Positions 40,883 through 50,000 of a stretch of DNA of 53,666 bases are shown here, in pieces. This DNA comes from VBCK01 sp035511515. Its GTDB lineage: Bacteria; Pseudomonadota; Gammaproteobacteria; Burkholderiales; Burkholderiaceae_F. Every line of letters starts with the position of its first letter. Position 1 is the first letter of the stretch. The notes under the pieces were generated by a model. It had not been told where the DNA came from and ran no database searches. It saw only the letters and a program-made list of their open reading frames with translations. The translations under genes and the position numbers were made by a program. Location: the NCBI GenBank assembly GCA_035511515.1, contig DATKFG010000004.1:1-53666 (forward strand). Reading direction: 5' to 3'.

Positions 40883-43104
40883 AGGCCTCGTTCAGTCGAA
40901 TTCTACGGAACGCTCACGTGGTCGCTGTGCTGGCGGGTTTGATCGCCGCCGCCGGCGAGCCGGCCTTCGCACAGGAAGCGGCAGGATCCAACAGCATCGA
41001 GCGGATCGACGCGACTCAAACCAGTACCGGGGTGTTCCTGACCATACAGCTGAAGGAGCCGTTGACGGGTGCCCCGACCAATTTCTCCGTTACCAATCCG
41101 GCACGCGTCGCGATCGACCTGCCGCTGACGGTGAACAACCTGGGCCGCAGCTCGGTGGAAATCAACCAGGGCGATCTGCGCTCGGTCAATGTGATCCAGG
41201 CGGTGGGACGCTCGCGCGTCGTGCTGAACCTGCGCGTCCCGCTCAGTTATACGGTGACGGCGCAGGGCAACACGGTGCAGGTCACCCTCGGGACCAAGGG
41301 CGAGACGGCAACCTTCCCGCCGCCGCAGCCCGTTGCGCCGGCCGGCACCACCACGGCAGGCGCAGGGCCGGCCGGGGCCACTCCAACGATGCCGGCAGCT
41401 GCAGCGCCGGTGGCAGCGGCAGCGCCGGGGCCGCGCACGATCCGCAACGTCGACTTCCGCCGCGGCGCGGTCGGCGAGGGACGCGTGGTCGTCGATTTGA
41501 GCGATCCGACCACCAGCGTCGACATCCGGCAGCAGGGCCAGCAGATCCTGGTCGACTTCTTGAACACGAGCGTGCCCGAATCGCTGCGCCGGCGCCTGGA
41601 CGTGACCGATTTCGGCACGCCGATCGCGCAGGTCAGCACGACGCAGCAGGGCAACAACGTGCACATGGTGATCGAGCCGCGCGGCCTGTGGGAGCAGAAC
41701 GCTTACCAGAGCGACACGCACTTCGTGGTCGAAGTAAAGCCCGTCAAGGAGGATCCCACGCGCCTGTTCCAGGGCACGCGCCAGGGTTACCAGGGCGAGC
41801 GGCTGTCGCTGAATTTCCAGAACGTCGACGTGCGTTCGCTGCTGCAGGTGATCGCCGACTTCACGAACCTGAACATCATCACCAGCGACTCGGTGCAGGG
41901 CGCGATCACGCTGCGGCTGAAGGACGTGCCGTGGGACCAGGCGCTGGACATCATCCTGCAGTCCAAGGGTCTGGACATGCGCAAGAACGGCAACGTGATC
42001 CTGGTGGCCCCGCGCGACGAGCTGGCCACCAAGGAGAAGCTGGAACTGGAAGCGCGCAGCCAGATCCTGGAACTGGAGCCGTTGCATACCGAGAATTTCG
42101 TCGTCAATTACCAGAAGGCAGACGACGTGCGCAAGATGCTGGTCGACGAGAAGCAGCGGATGCTGTCCAAGCGCGGCAGCGTGGTGGTCGACCCGCGGAC
42201 CAATCAGCTGTTCGTTCAGGATACGAACGCGCAGCTCGAAGCGGTGCGGCAGCTGATCTCGCGGATCGACATTCCGGTGCCTCAGGTTCTGATCGAGGCC
42301 CGCATCGTCGAGGCCGACGACGAATTCAGCCAGGACATCGGCGCCCGCCTGGGCATTGCCCACTTCGGGCCCCATACCTGGGTCAACAGCGGCGCCGGCT
42401 CCAGCTTTTCGCCGCTGCCGCCGGGCACGACCACCTGCCCGACCGGCCTGAGCATCATGTGTATCAACGGGTTCCAGATCACCAATCCGAACTTCGTGAA
42501 CCTGCCGGCGGCGGCGTTGAACGGCTTCAATCCGGGCAGCGTCGGCCTGACGCTGTTCAACAGCCAGGTGTCGAGCGTGCTGAACCTGGAAATCAGCGCG
42601 CTCGAATTGGACGGCCGCGGCAAGGTGATTTCCAGTCCGCGGGTGGTCACGGCCGACAAGGTCAAGGCCTCGATCGAACAGGGCAACGACATCCCGTACC
42701 AGACCAACACGCAGCTCGGAGGTCCCGGTCAGATCCAGTTCCGCAAGGCGGTGCTGCGGCTGGAGGTGACGCCGCAGATCACGCCGGAGGGCTCGATTTT
42801 CCTGGACGTGAAGGTCAACAAGGACACTCCGAGTGCCACCGTCAGCGGCAGCGGCGGCATCGCGATCGACACCAAGAACGTGACCACCCAGGTGCTGGTC
42901 GAAAACGGCGGAACCGTGGTGCTGGGCGGCATCTACCAGCAGACCGAGCGGGTGACGACGACCGAGATTCCGTGGCTGGGTGAGCTGCCCATTGTGGGCG
43001 TGTTCTTCCGCGACCGCGCCAAGGTCAACAACCGCACCGAGCTTCTGATCTTCATCACGCCGCGCGTGATCTCCGACAAAGTGACGCAGGCGGCGCGCAG
43101 CTGA
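40879..43104 (+). CDS. pilQ: Type IV pilus secretin PilQ
   Basis: PilQ forms the outer-membrane channel for pili. The 741-residue protein has a signal peptide, two AMIN-like domains (about 40-130 and 190-285), a secretin N0/N1 part with LSLNFQNVDVRSLLQVIADF and VPWDQALDIILQSKGLDMRK, and the C-terminal secretin with VLIEARIVEADDEFSQDIGA, the VAPRDELA region and LGELPIVGVFFRDRAKVNNR. An Ala/Pro/Thr-rich linker separates the AMIN domains. The ATG overlaps the pilP stop. Secretins need a pilotin; none is encoded here. Confidence 0.97.
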   Translation: MKASFSRILRNAHVVAVLAGLIAAAGEPAFAQEAAGSNSIERIDATQTSTGVFLTIQLKEPLTGAPTNFSVTNPARVAIDLPLTVNNLGRSSVEINQGDLRSVNVIQAVGRSRVVLNLRVPLSYTVTAQGNTVQVTLGTKGETATFPPPQPVAPAGTTTAGAGPAGATPTMPAAAAPVAAAAPGPRTIRNVDFRRGAVGEGRVVVDLSDPTTSVDIRQQGQQILVDFLNTSVPESLRRRLDVTDFGTPIAQVSTTQQGNNVHMVIEPRGLWEQNAYQSDTHFVVEVKPVKEDPTRLFQGTRQGYQGERLSLNFQNVDVRSLLQVIADFTNLNIITSDSVQGAITLRLKDVPWDQALDIILQSKGLDMRKNGNVILVAPRDELATKEKLELEARSQILELEPLHTENFVVNYQKADDVRKMLVDEKQRMLSKRGSVVVDPRTNQLFVQDTNAQLEAVRQLISRIDIPVPQVLIEARIVEADDEFSQDIGARLGIAHFGPHTWVNSGAGSSFSPLPPGTTTCPTGLSIMCINGFQITNPNFVNLPAAALNGFNPGSVGLTLFNSQVSSVLNLEISALELDGRGKVISSPRVVTADKVKASIEQGNDIPYQTNTQLGGPGQIQFRKAVLRLEVTPQITPEGSIFLDVKVNKDTPSATVSGSGGIAIDTKNVTTQVLVENGGTVVLGGIYQQTERVTTTEIPWLGELPIVGVFFRDRAKVNNRTELLIFITPRVISDKVTQAARS

Positions 43105-43658
43105 GTCAACTGCAGCATCCGGCCCGCACGTCCATCTTCCTGATTGGAATGATGGGGGCCGGCAAGAGCACGGTGGCGCGCCTGCTCGCGGCCGGCTGCG
43201 GCTTCGAGTTCATCGACTGCGATCGGGAGCTCGAGCAACGCGCCGGCACCTCGATCCAGCATATGTTCGAGCTCGAGGGCGAGGCCGCCTTCCGGGAGCG
43301 CGAATCCCAGCTGCTGGAGGAGTTGACGCAACGCTCGCGCGTGGTGCTGGCGACCGGGGGCGGCGCCGTGCTCAGCGCCGACAACCGCCAGATGCTGCGC
43401 TCGCGAGGCCTGGTGATCTACCTGCAGGCCTCGGCCGAAGAGATCGCGCGCCGCACGCGCGCCGATGCCAGCCGGCCGCTGCTGCAGGTTGCCGACCGCG
43501 ACACCCGGATCGAGCAGCTGCTGCAGGAGCGCGGGCCGCTGTACCGGCAGACCGCGCACCTGATATTCCGCTCGGTCGCCGCCAATCCGCGCCGCCTGGT
43601 CGCCCGCCTGCAGGCCAACCCGCAGGTCGCCGCGGTGATCTGCTGCAAAGAGGCGTAG
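43101..43658 (+). CDS. aroK: Shikimate kinase I, probably CTG start
   Basis: AroK phosphorylates shikimate in aromatic amino acid synthesis. The P-loop GMMGAGKSTVARLL, FIDCDRELEQRAG, the shikimate-binding FRERESQLLEEL and the GGGAVL loop are intact. The first in-frame ATG (43149) cuts off the first beta-strand (TSIFLIG) that precedes the P-loop. No ATG, GTG or TTG exists in this frame between 42984 and 43148. CTG at 43101 overlaps the pilQ stop (CTGA), like the GTGA and ATGA junctions upstream, and gives 185 residues. CTG at 43110 and ATT at 43143 are alternatives. Confidence 0.85.
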   Translation: MSQLQHPARTSIFLIGMMGAGKSTVARLLAAGCGFEFIDCDRELEQRAGTSIQHMFELEGEAAFRERESQLLEELTQRSRVVLATGGGAVLSADNRQMLRSRGLVIYLQASAEEIARRTRADASRPLLQVADRDTRIEQLLQERGPLYRQTAHLIFRSVAANPRRLVARLQANPQVAAVICCKEA

Positions 43659-43765
43659 CGCGCCGCTCAAGGAGACCCCTCAAGTTGAGGCAAGGCGCCC
43701 GCGCACCCGACCCAGGAAGGGCCGTTTTTGCAGCAGGTCTGTCGCCGGCGGATAAAATGCACCGC

Positions 43766-44845
43766 ATGCAGCGCGTCACGGTCGAACTGGCATCGATTCC
43801 TTACGACATCTGGATCGCCCCCGGGCTGATCGGGCGCCTGGATGAGTTTGTCGGGCCGCTGACGCCGACCTCGATTCACATCGTCACCAACACGGTCGTG
43901 GCGCCGCTGTACCTGGAGCCCGTTCAGCGCGCCTGCGCGCGGGTGGCGCCAACCTCGCCGTGCACGATCGAAAATGGCGAGACCGCCAAGAACCTCGCCA
44001 CCGCCGGTCAGGTGATCGATGCGCTGGTCAGGGCCCGCGCCGACCGTGGCAGCGTGGTGGTTGCGCTCGGCGGCGGCGTGGTCGGCGACATCGCCGGCTT
44101 TGCGGCCGCGGTGTACATGCGCGGAGTGCGGGTGGTGCAGGTGCCGACCACGCTGCTGGCGCAGGTGGACTCCTCGGTAGGCGGCAAGACCGGCGTGAAC
44201 CACCCATCGGGCAAGAACCTGATCGGCGCTTTCCATCAGCCCGCGGCCGTGGTCTCCGACAGCTCGGTGCTGCGCAGTCTGCCGGCGCGCGAACTGTCCG
44301 CGGGACTGGCCGAAGTGCTCAAGCACGGGTTGCTGGCGGACGACGAGTATTTCGATCGCACGGTACGCGATATGCCGGCACTGCTGGCGCTGAACGACGA
44401 GGCCCTGGCGAGCGCGATTGCGCGCTCGTGCCAGATCAAGGCGCGCATCGTCGGGCGCGACGAGCGCGAACGCGGCGAGCGCGCGCTGCTGAACCTCGGA
44501 CACACGTTCGGGCACGCGATCGAGGCGCTGACCGGGTTTGGCCGCTGGCTGCACGGCGAAGCCGTGGGCTGCGGGTTGTGCCTGGCCGCCGACCTGTCGT
44601 CGCGGTTGGGCCTGATCGGGAGCGCCGAGGTCGATCGCGTCAGCGACGCGGTGTCGCGGGCGCGTTTGCCGGTTCGGATCGAGGGGCTTTCGAAGGCCGC
44701 CGCGCTCGATGCGATGCGCGGCGACAAGAAGACGTTGGCGGGGCGGATCCGCTTCGTGCTGCTGGAGCGCATCGGCCGCGCCGTTCAGCGCGAAGCGGCC
44801 GATGCGCTGGTCGAGTCGACGCTGGAGGCGGCGGGCTACCGGTGA
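43766..44845 (+). CDS. aroB: 3-dehydroquinate synthase
   Basis: AroB cyclises DAHP to dehydroquinate. From ATG 43766 the protein has 359 residues and starts MQRVTVELASIPYDIWIAPG; ATG 43757 adds three. Motifs: NGETAKNL, the NAD-binding GGGVVGDIAGFAAAVYMRG, VPTTLLAQVDSSVGGKTGVN, and the zinc ligands in GLAEVLKHG and LLNLGHTFGHAIE. A TAAAAT at 43753 resembles a -10 box, though without a good -35. The gene is 108 bases after aroK and overlaps dgt. Confidence 0.95.
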   Translation: MQRVTVELASIPYDIWIAPGLIGRLDEFVGPLTPTSIHIVTNTVVAPLYLEPVQRACARVAPTSPCTIENGETAKNLATAGQVIDALVRARADRGSVVVALGGGVVGDIAGFAAAVYMRGVRVVQVPTTLLAQVDSSVGGKTGVNHPSGKNLIGAFHQPAAVVSDSSVLRSLPARELSAGLAEVLKHGLLADDEYFDRTVRDMPALLALNDEALASAIARSCQIKARIVGRDERERGERALLNLGHTFGHAIEALTGFGRWLHGEAVGCGLCLAADLSSRLGLIGSAEVDRVSDAVSRARLPVRIEGLSKAAALDAMRGDKKTLAGRIRFVLLERIGRAVQREAADALVESTLEAAGYR

Positions 44846-45969
44846 TTCCGAGCGAGGACTGGCTGGCGCCGTATGCGGCGCGCTCGTCGCAGTCGCGCGG
44901 GCGCCGCTACCCGGAACCCGAAGCGGCCACGCGTACCGCCTTTCAGCGCGACCGCGATCGGATCATCCACAGCACCGCCTTTCGCCGGCTCGAATACAAG
45001 ACCCAGGTGTTCGTCAATCACGAGGGCGACCTGTTCCGCACGCGGCTGACCCACTCGCTGGAAGTCGCGCAGATCGCGCGCTCGGCCGCGCGCAGCCTGC
45101 GGGTGAACGAGGACCTGGTGGAGGCGATCGCACTGGCGCACGACCTGGGGCACACGCCATTCGGGCACGCCGGGCAGGACGCGCTGAACGAGTGCATGCA
45201 GCCGTTCGGCGGCTTCGAGCACAACCTGCAGTCGCTGCGCGTGGTCGACGAGCTGGAGGAGCGCTACGGCGCGTTCGACGGATTGAACCTGTGCTTCGAG
45301 ACGCGCGAGGGCATTCTGAAGCACTGCTCGCTGGAAAACGCGCGTCGGCTCGGCCCGGTGGCCGAGCGTTTCGTATCCAGACGTCAGGCAAGCCTGGAGG
45401 GTCAGGTCGCGAACCTGGCCGACGAGATCGCCTACAACAACCATGATGTCGACGACGGTCTGCGATCTGGACTGATAGTGACCGGGCAGCTCGAAGGGAT
45501 TCCGCTCGTAGCGAGACATTCGGCCGAAGTCAGATACCGGTTTCCGAATATTGGCGAGCGGCGCGCAGTGCATGAAACTGTCCGTCGGATGATCAACACC
45601 TTAGTAGTTGACCTTATTGAAGAGACGCGGCGCCGCATTACGCTGGCGGGGGTCGAGGCGGTCGATGATGTTCGCGCAGCGGGCCCGCTGGTAGGGTTCT
45701 CGCCGCAGACTCTGACCGAAGCGGAGGTGTTGAAGAAGTTCCTGCGAGAGCACTTGTACCGGCACCCTGAGGTGATGCGGATGACGGCCAAATCCCGAAG
45801 GATCGTGCGCGAATTGTTCGACGCGTTTCACCAGGAGCCGGGACTGCTTCCGGCCGATCACCAGGTGCGCGTGGCCGAGCAGGGTGCGCGCGCAATTGCC
45901 GACTACATCGCAGGAATGACTGACCGCTACGCGATCCGGGAGCACCGACGGCTGTTCGCGATCGGGTAA
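44842..45969 (+). CDS. dgt: dGTP triphosphohydrolase-like protein (HD domain)
   Basis: The enzyme family hydrolyses dGTP or other dNTPs to nucleoside and triphosphate. From a GTG overlapping the aroB stop (GTGA) the protein is 375 residues. HD-domain ligands are FRTRLTHSLEVAQIARSA, IALAHDLGHTPFGHAGQDAL and LADEIAYNNHDVDDGL; the start has TAFQRDRDRIIHSTAFRRLE. The downstream half (about 45440-45620) uses more A/T-ending codons (AGA, TTA, GTA) than its surroundings. In Burkholderiales dgt typically lies between aroB and gltB. Confidence 0.94.
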   Translation: MIPSEDWLAPYAARSSQSRGRRYPEPEAATRTAFQRDRDRIIHSTAFRRLEYKTQVFVNHEGDLFRTRLTHSLEVAQIARSAARSLRVNEDLVEAIALAHDLGHTPFGHAGQDALNECMQPFGGFEHNLQSLRVVDELEERYGAFDGLNLCFETREGILKHCSLENARRLGPVAERFVSRRQASLEGQVANLADEIAYNNHDVDDGLRSGLIVTGQLEGIPLVARHSAEVRYRFPNIGERRAVHETVRRMINTLVVDLIEETRRRITLAGVEAVDDVRAAGPLVGFSPQTLTEAEVLKKFLREHLYRHPEVMRMTAKSRRIVRELFDAFHQEPGLLPADHQVRVAEQGARAIADYIAGMTDRYAIREHRRLFAIG

Positions 45970-46039
45970 CCGGTCGGAGCGGGACAACGGGCGCGGCGCA
46001 GCAAGCAACTGGCATCGGCTTCAGAAGGTAGGTAGCACC

Positions 46040-46756
46040 ATGGCCCGACTCCCCCGCCTTTCAGTGCCCGGATACCCGCACCTGCTGGTTCAGCGCAGCG
46101 TGGCGGGCCAGCCGGCCTTCCTGGCCGAAACGGACTATCAGTTCATGCTGAGCGAGCTGCGCAGCCTGAGCCGCCGGCACGAGGTAGAGATCCACGCCTA
46201 TGCGCTGATGCCGGATCAGTTCCATCTGCTGGTGACGCCGTCGGACGGCCGCTCGCTGAGCCTGGCGATGCAGGCGCTCGGGCGCCGCTACGTGCGCGAC
46301 TTCAACCGGCGCCACGAGCGCGGCGGAACGCTGTGGCAGGCGCGCTTTCGCTGCACCGTGATCGACCCGAACCGGTTCCTGCTGCCGTGTGCGCTGTTCG
46401 TCGAACTGGGACCGGTGCGCACGCAGTACGTGACCAACGCGACCCTCTACCCGTGGTCGAGCCTTCCGCACCACGTGGGGCTGCAGCTCGATCCGGCCAT
46501 CACCGAGCACGCCGAGATGTGGAAGCTCGGCAATACGCCGTTCGAGCGGCAGGCCCAATATCGGCGGCTGGCCGATGCCGGGTTGGCGGAACCCGAGATC
46601 ACGCGTATCCACAATGCGGTCGAACACGGGTGGGCGCTGGGAGACGGCTTGTTCCTGCGGGAGCTGTCCACCAAGACCGAGCGGCGCCTGGCACCCTTGC
46701 CGGTCGGACGCCCGCGCCGGTCCACCGGTAATTCCTCTGGCAACGAAGCCCACTGA
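46040..46756 (+). CDS. RAYT-like (Y1 transposase family) protein, catalytic residues lost
   Basis: The 238-residue protein has the IS200/REP-associated transposase fold: PGYPHLLVQRSVAGQPAFLA, IHAYALMPDQFHLLVTPSDG, GRRYVRDFNRRHERGGTLWQ and ARFRCTVIDPNRFLL. The HUH motif, usually H-x-H before LLV, is Q60-F-H62 here. The place where I expect the catalytic Tyr (YI-x-NPVRA type) has Phe120 in LFVELGPVRT. It should not cut DNA by the usual chemistry. It lies upstream of gltB, and homologues are common there in Burkholderiales. It may be a domesticated DNA-binding protein. Confidence 0.85.
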   Translation: MARLPRLSVPGYPHLLVQRSVAGQPAFLAETDYQFMLSELRSLSRRHEVEIHAYALMPDQFHLLVTPSDGRSLSLAMQALGRRYVRDFNRRHERGGTLWQARFRCTVIDPNRFLLPCALFVELGPVRTQYVTNATLYPWSSLPHHVGLQLDPAITEHAEMWKLGNTPFERQAQYRRLADAGLAEPEITRIHNAVEHGWALGDGLFLRELSTKTERRLAPLPVGRPRRSTGNSSGNEAH

Positions 46757-46955
46757 GGGGTTGCGGGACAGTGGTCGCCCGCTCGGGCCCGCCACAACCG
46801 ATCACAGTTTGAGACGACCTGCTTTGTAAAAGCGGCACCCGGTCGCACCCAGCGGCACACGGGTCTCGAGCAGGGGCCATTTTAGATATGACCCCATTTT
46901 TTTGGTCCGCGGCGGCCGACACCGAATTACAGGGTCTGTCCCCAATTTAGTTCCG

Positions 46956-46984
46956 TTGAGACCCATGATGCAATGCATTACATT
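46956..46984 (+). promoter_or_regulatory. Candidate sigma-70 promoter of gltBD
   Basis: TTGAGA (46956-46961; five of six to consensus) and TACATT (46979-46984) are exactly 17 bases apart, 47 bases before the gltB ATG. A palindromic AATGCATT overlaps the -10. This is the best promoter match in the window and lies in a 275-base gap. Upstream (46873-46895) an imperfect inverted repeat GGGGCCA...TGACCCC is seen. Confidence 0.65.
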
Positions 46985-47031
46985 GTTTCCTGGCGACTTT
47001 CCGGCCGTTGGTGGCCGCTCGGGAGGGGTCG

Positions 47032-50000
47032 ATGCACCTGCCGTCGGACGACGGCGCGATCGAGGCCGCGCAGCAGCATGGGCTGTATTCGACCCGCTTT
47101 GAGCACGACGCCTGCGGCGTCGGATTCGTCGTCAATATCAAGGGCAACCGCAGCCATGCGCTGATCGAACAGGCGCTGCTGATCCTGCGCAACCTGGATC
47201 ACCGTGGCGCCGTGGGCGCCGATCCGCTGTACGGCGACGGCGCCGGAATCCTGATCCAGATCCCGGATGCGCACTACCGCGAGGAGCTGTGCCAGCAGGG
47301 CGTGAAGCTGCCGCCGCCGGGCGAATATGGCGTCGGAATGATTTTCCTGCCGCGCGAGCACGCCTCGCGCCAGGCGTGCGAGCAGGAGCTCGAGCGCACC
47401 GTGCGCGCGGAGGGCCAGGTCGTGCTGGGCTGGCGCGACGTGCCGGTGGACCGCGATATGCCGATGTCGCCGCGCGTGCGCGAGCGCGAGCCCGTGATCC
47501 GGCAGATCTTCATCGGCCGCAGCCCCGACATCATGGTGCCCGACGCGCTGGAGCGGAAGCTGTACGTGATCCGCAAGGCGGCCAGCCACAAGATCCAGGC
47601 TCTGAAGCTCAAGCACGGTCGCGAGTACTTCGTGCCGTCGATGTCCACCCGCACCGTCGTCTACAAGGGGTTGCTGCTGGCTGACCAGGTGGGCCGCTAT
47701 TACCGCGACCTGGCCGATGCGCGCGTGGAGTCCGCCATCGCGCTGGTGCACCAGCGCTTCTCGACCAACACGTTTCCCAGTTGGGAGCTGGCCCATCCGT
47801 ACCGGATGATCGCCCACAACGGCGAGATCAACACGGTCAGGGGCAACTTCAACTGGATGCGCGCGCGCGAGGGCGTGATGAGTTCGCCGGTGCTGCGCGA
47901 CGACCTTCGAAAACTGTACCCGCTGATCTACGAGGGCCAGTCCGACACCGCCTGCTTCGACAACGCGCTCGAGCTGCTGGTGATGGCGGGCTATCCGCTG
48001 GCGCACGCGATGATGATGATGATCCCGGAGGCCTGGGAGCAGCACACGCTGATGGACGAGAGCCGGCGCGCCTTCTACGAGTACCACGCCTCGATGATGG
48101 AGCCGTGGGACGGCCCCGCCGCGATCGCGTTCACCGACGGCGTGCGCATCGGCGCCACGCTGGACCGCAACGGACTGCGGCCGGCGCGCTACGTGATCAC
48201 CGACGACGATATCGTCGTGATGGCCTCCGAAGTGGGCGTACTGCCGATCCCCGAATCCAGGATCGTGAAGAAGTGGCGCCTGCAACCCGGCAAGATGTTC
48301 CTGATCGACACCGAACAGGGCCGCATCATCGACGACACGGAGCTCAAGGCTCAGCTCGCGGCCGGCAAACCGTTCAAGGAGTGGATCCGGCGCATTCGCG
48401 TGCGGTTGGACGAACTGCCCACGCGGCCCCCCCTCACCCCCGGCCCCTCTGCGGCAAGCGGGAGAGGCGAGAAACTGCTTGTGGAAGAGGGCAGCAGTTC
48501 CTCCCCTCTCCCGCTTGCGGGAGAGGGGCCGGGGGTGAGGGCGTCCGCCACACTGCTCGATCTCCAACAGGCCTTCGGCTACACCCAGGAGGATGTCCGG
48601 CTGCTGATGGTGCCGATGGCGACCGACGCCGAGGAGCCGGTCGGGTCGATGGGCAATGACACGTCGCTGCCGGTGCTGTCGGAGCGCGACAAGGTGCTGT
48701 ACGCGTACTTCAAGCAGATGTTCGCGCAGGTGACCAATCCCCCGATCGATCCGATCCGCGAGCAGCTGGTGATGTCGCTGGTGAGCTTCGTCGGCCCCAA
48801 GCCGAACCTGCTCGACATCAACAACATCAACCCGCCTATGCGCCTGGAAGTGACCCAGCCGGTGCTGGACCACAAGGACATGGCCAAGATCCGCTCGATC
48901 GATGCCTACACGTCGGGCAAGTTCCGCGCCTACGATCTGGACATCTGCTACCCGATCGGCTGGGGACCCGAGGGCGTCGAGGCGCGCCTCGCGTCCTTGT
49001 GCGCACAGGCGGTCGATGCGGTGCGCGCCGGCTACAACATCCTGGTTGTCAGCGACCGGCGCCTGGACGCGGACAACGTGGCGATCCCTGCGCTGCTGGC
49101 GACCAGCGCCCTGCACCAGCACCTGATCCAGGCCGGGTTGCGCACTTCCACCGGGCTGGTGGTGGAGACCGGCTCGGCGCGCGAAGTGCACCATTTCGCG
49201 CTGCTGGCCGGCTACGGCGCCGAGGCCGTGCACCCGTACCTGGCGATCGACACGCTGCAGGCGCAGTTCGGCCACAGCCCGGACGGAGTCGACCCCGACA
49301 AGGCGGTCAAGAACTTCATCAAGGCGATCGGCAAGGGGCTGCAGAAGGTGATGTCCAAGATGGGCATCTCCACCTACATGTCGTACTGCGGCGCCCAGAT
49401 CTTCGAGGCGGTCGGCCTTTCGGCCGACTTCGTCGACAAGTACTTCCACGGCACCACCAGCAGCGTCGGCGGGGTCGGGCTGTTCGAAGTGATGCAGGAA
49501 ACGGTGCGGATACACCGCGGCGCCTTCGGCGACGACCCGGTGCTGGCGCACATGCTCGACGCCGGCGGCGAGTACCAGTACCGCGTGCGCGGCGAGGAGC
49601 ACATGTGGACTCCGGACGCGATCGCCAAGCTGCAGCACGCCGCGCGCGCCAACAACTACCAGACCTACAAGGAATACGCGCAGATCATCAACGATCAATC
49701 GCGCCGGCACATGACGCTGCGAGGCCTTTTCGAGTTCAGGCTGGACCCGTCGCGCGCGATGCCGATAGCCGAGGTCGAGCCGGCCGCCGAAATCGTCAAG
49801 CGCTTCGCCACCGGCGCCATGTCGCTGGGCAGTATCTCGACCGAAGCGCACACCACGCTGGCGATCGCGATGAACCGGATCGGCGGCAAGAGCAACACGG
49901 GCGAAGGCGGCGAAGACGCGCGCCGCTATCAGCAGGAGCTGCGCGGCCTTCCGATCCGCACCGGCGACACCGTGGCCTCGGTGCTCGGAGCCGACCGCGT

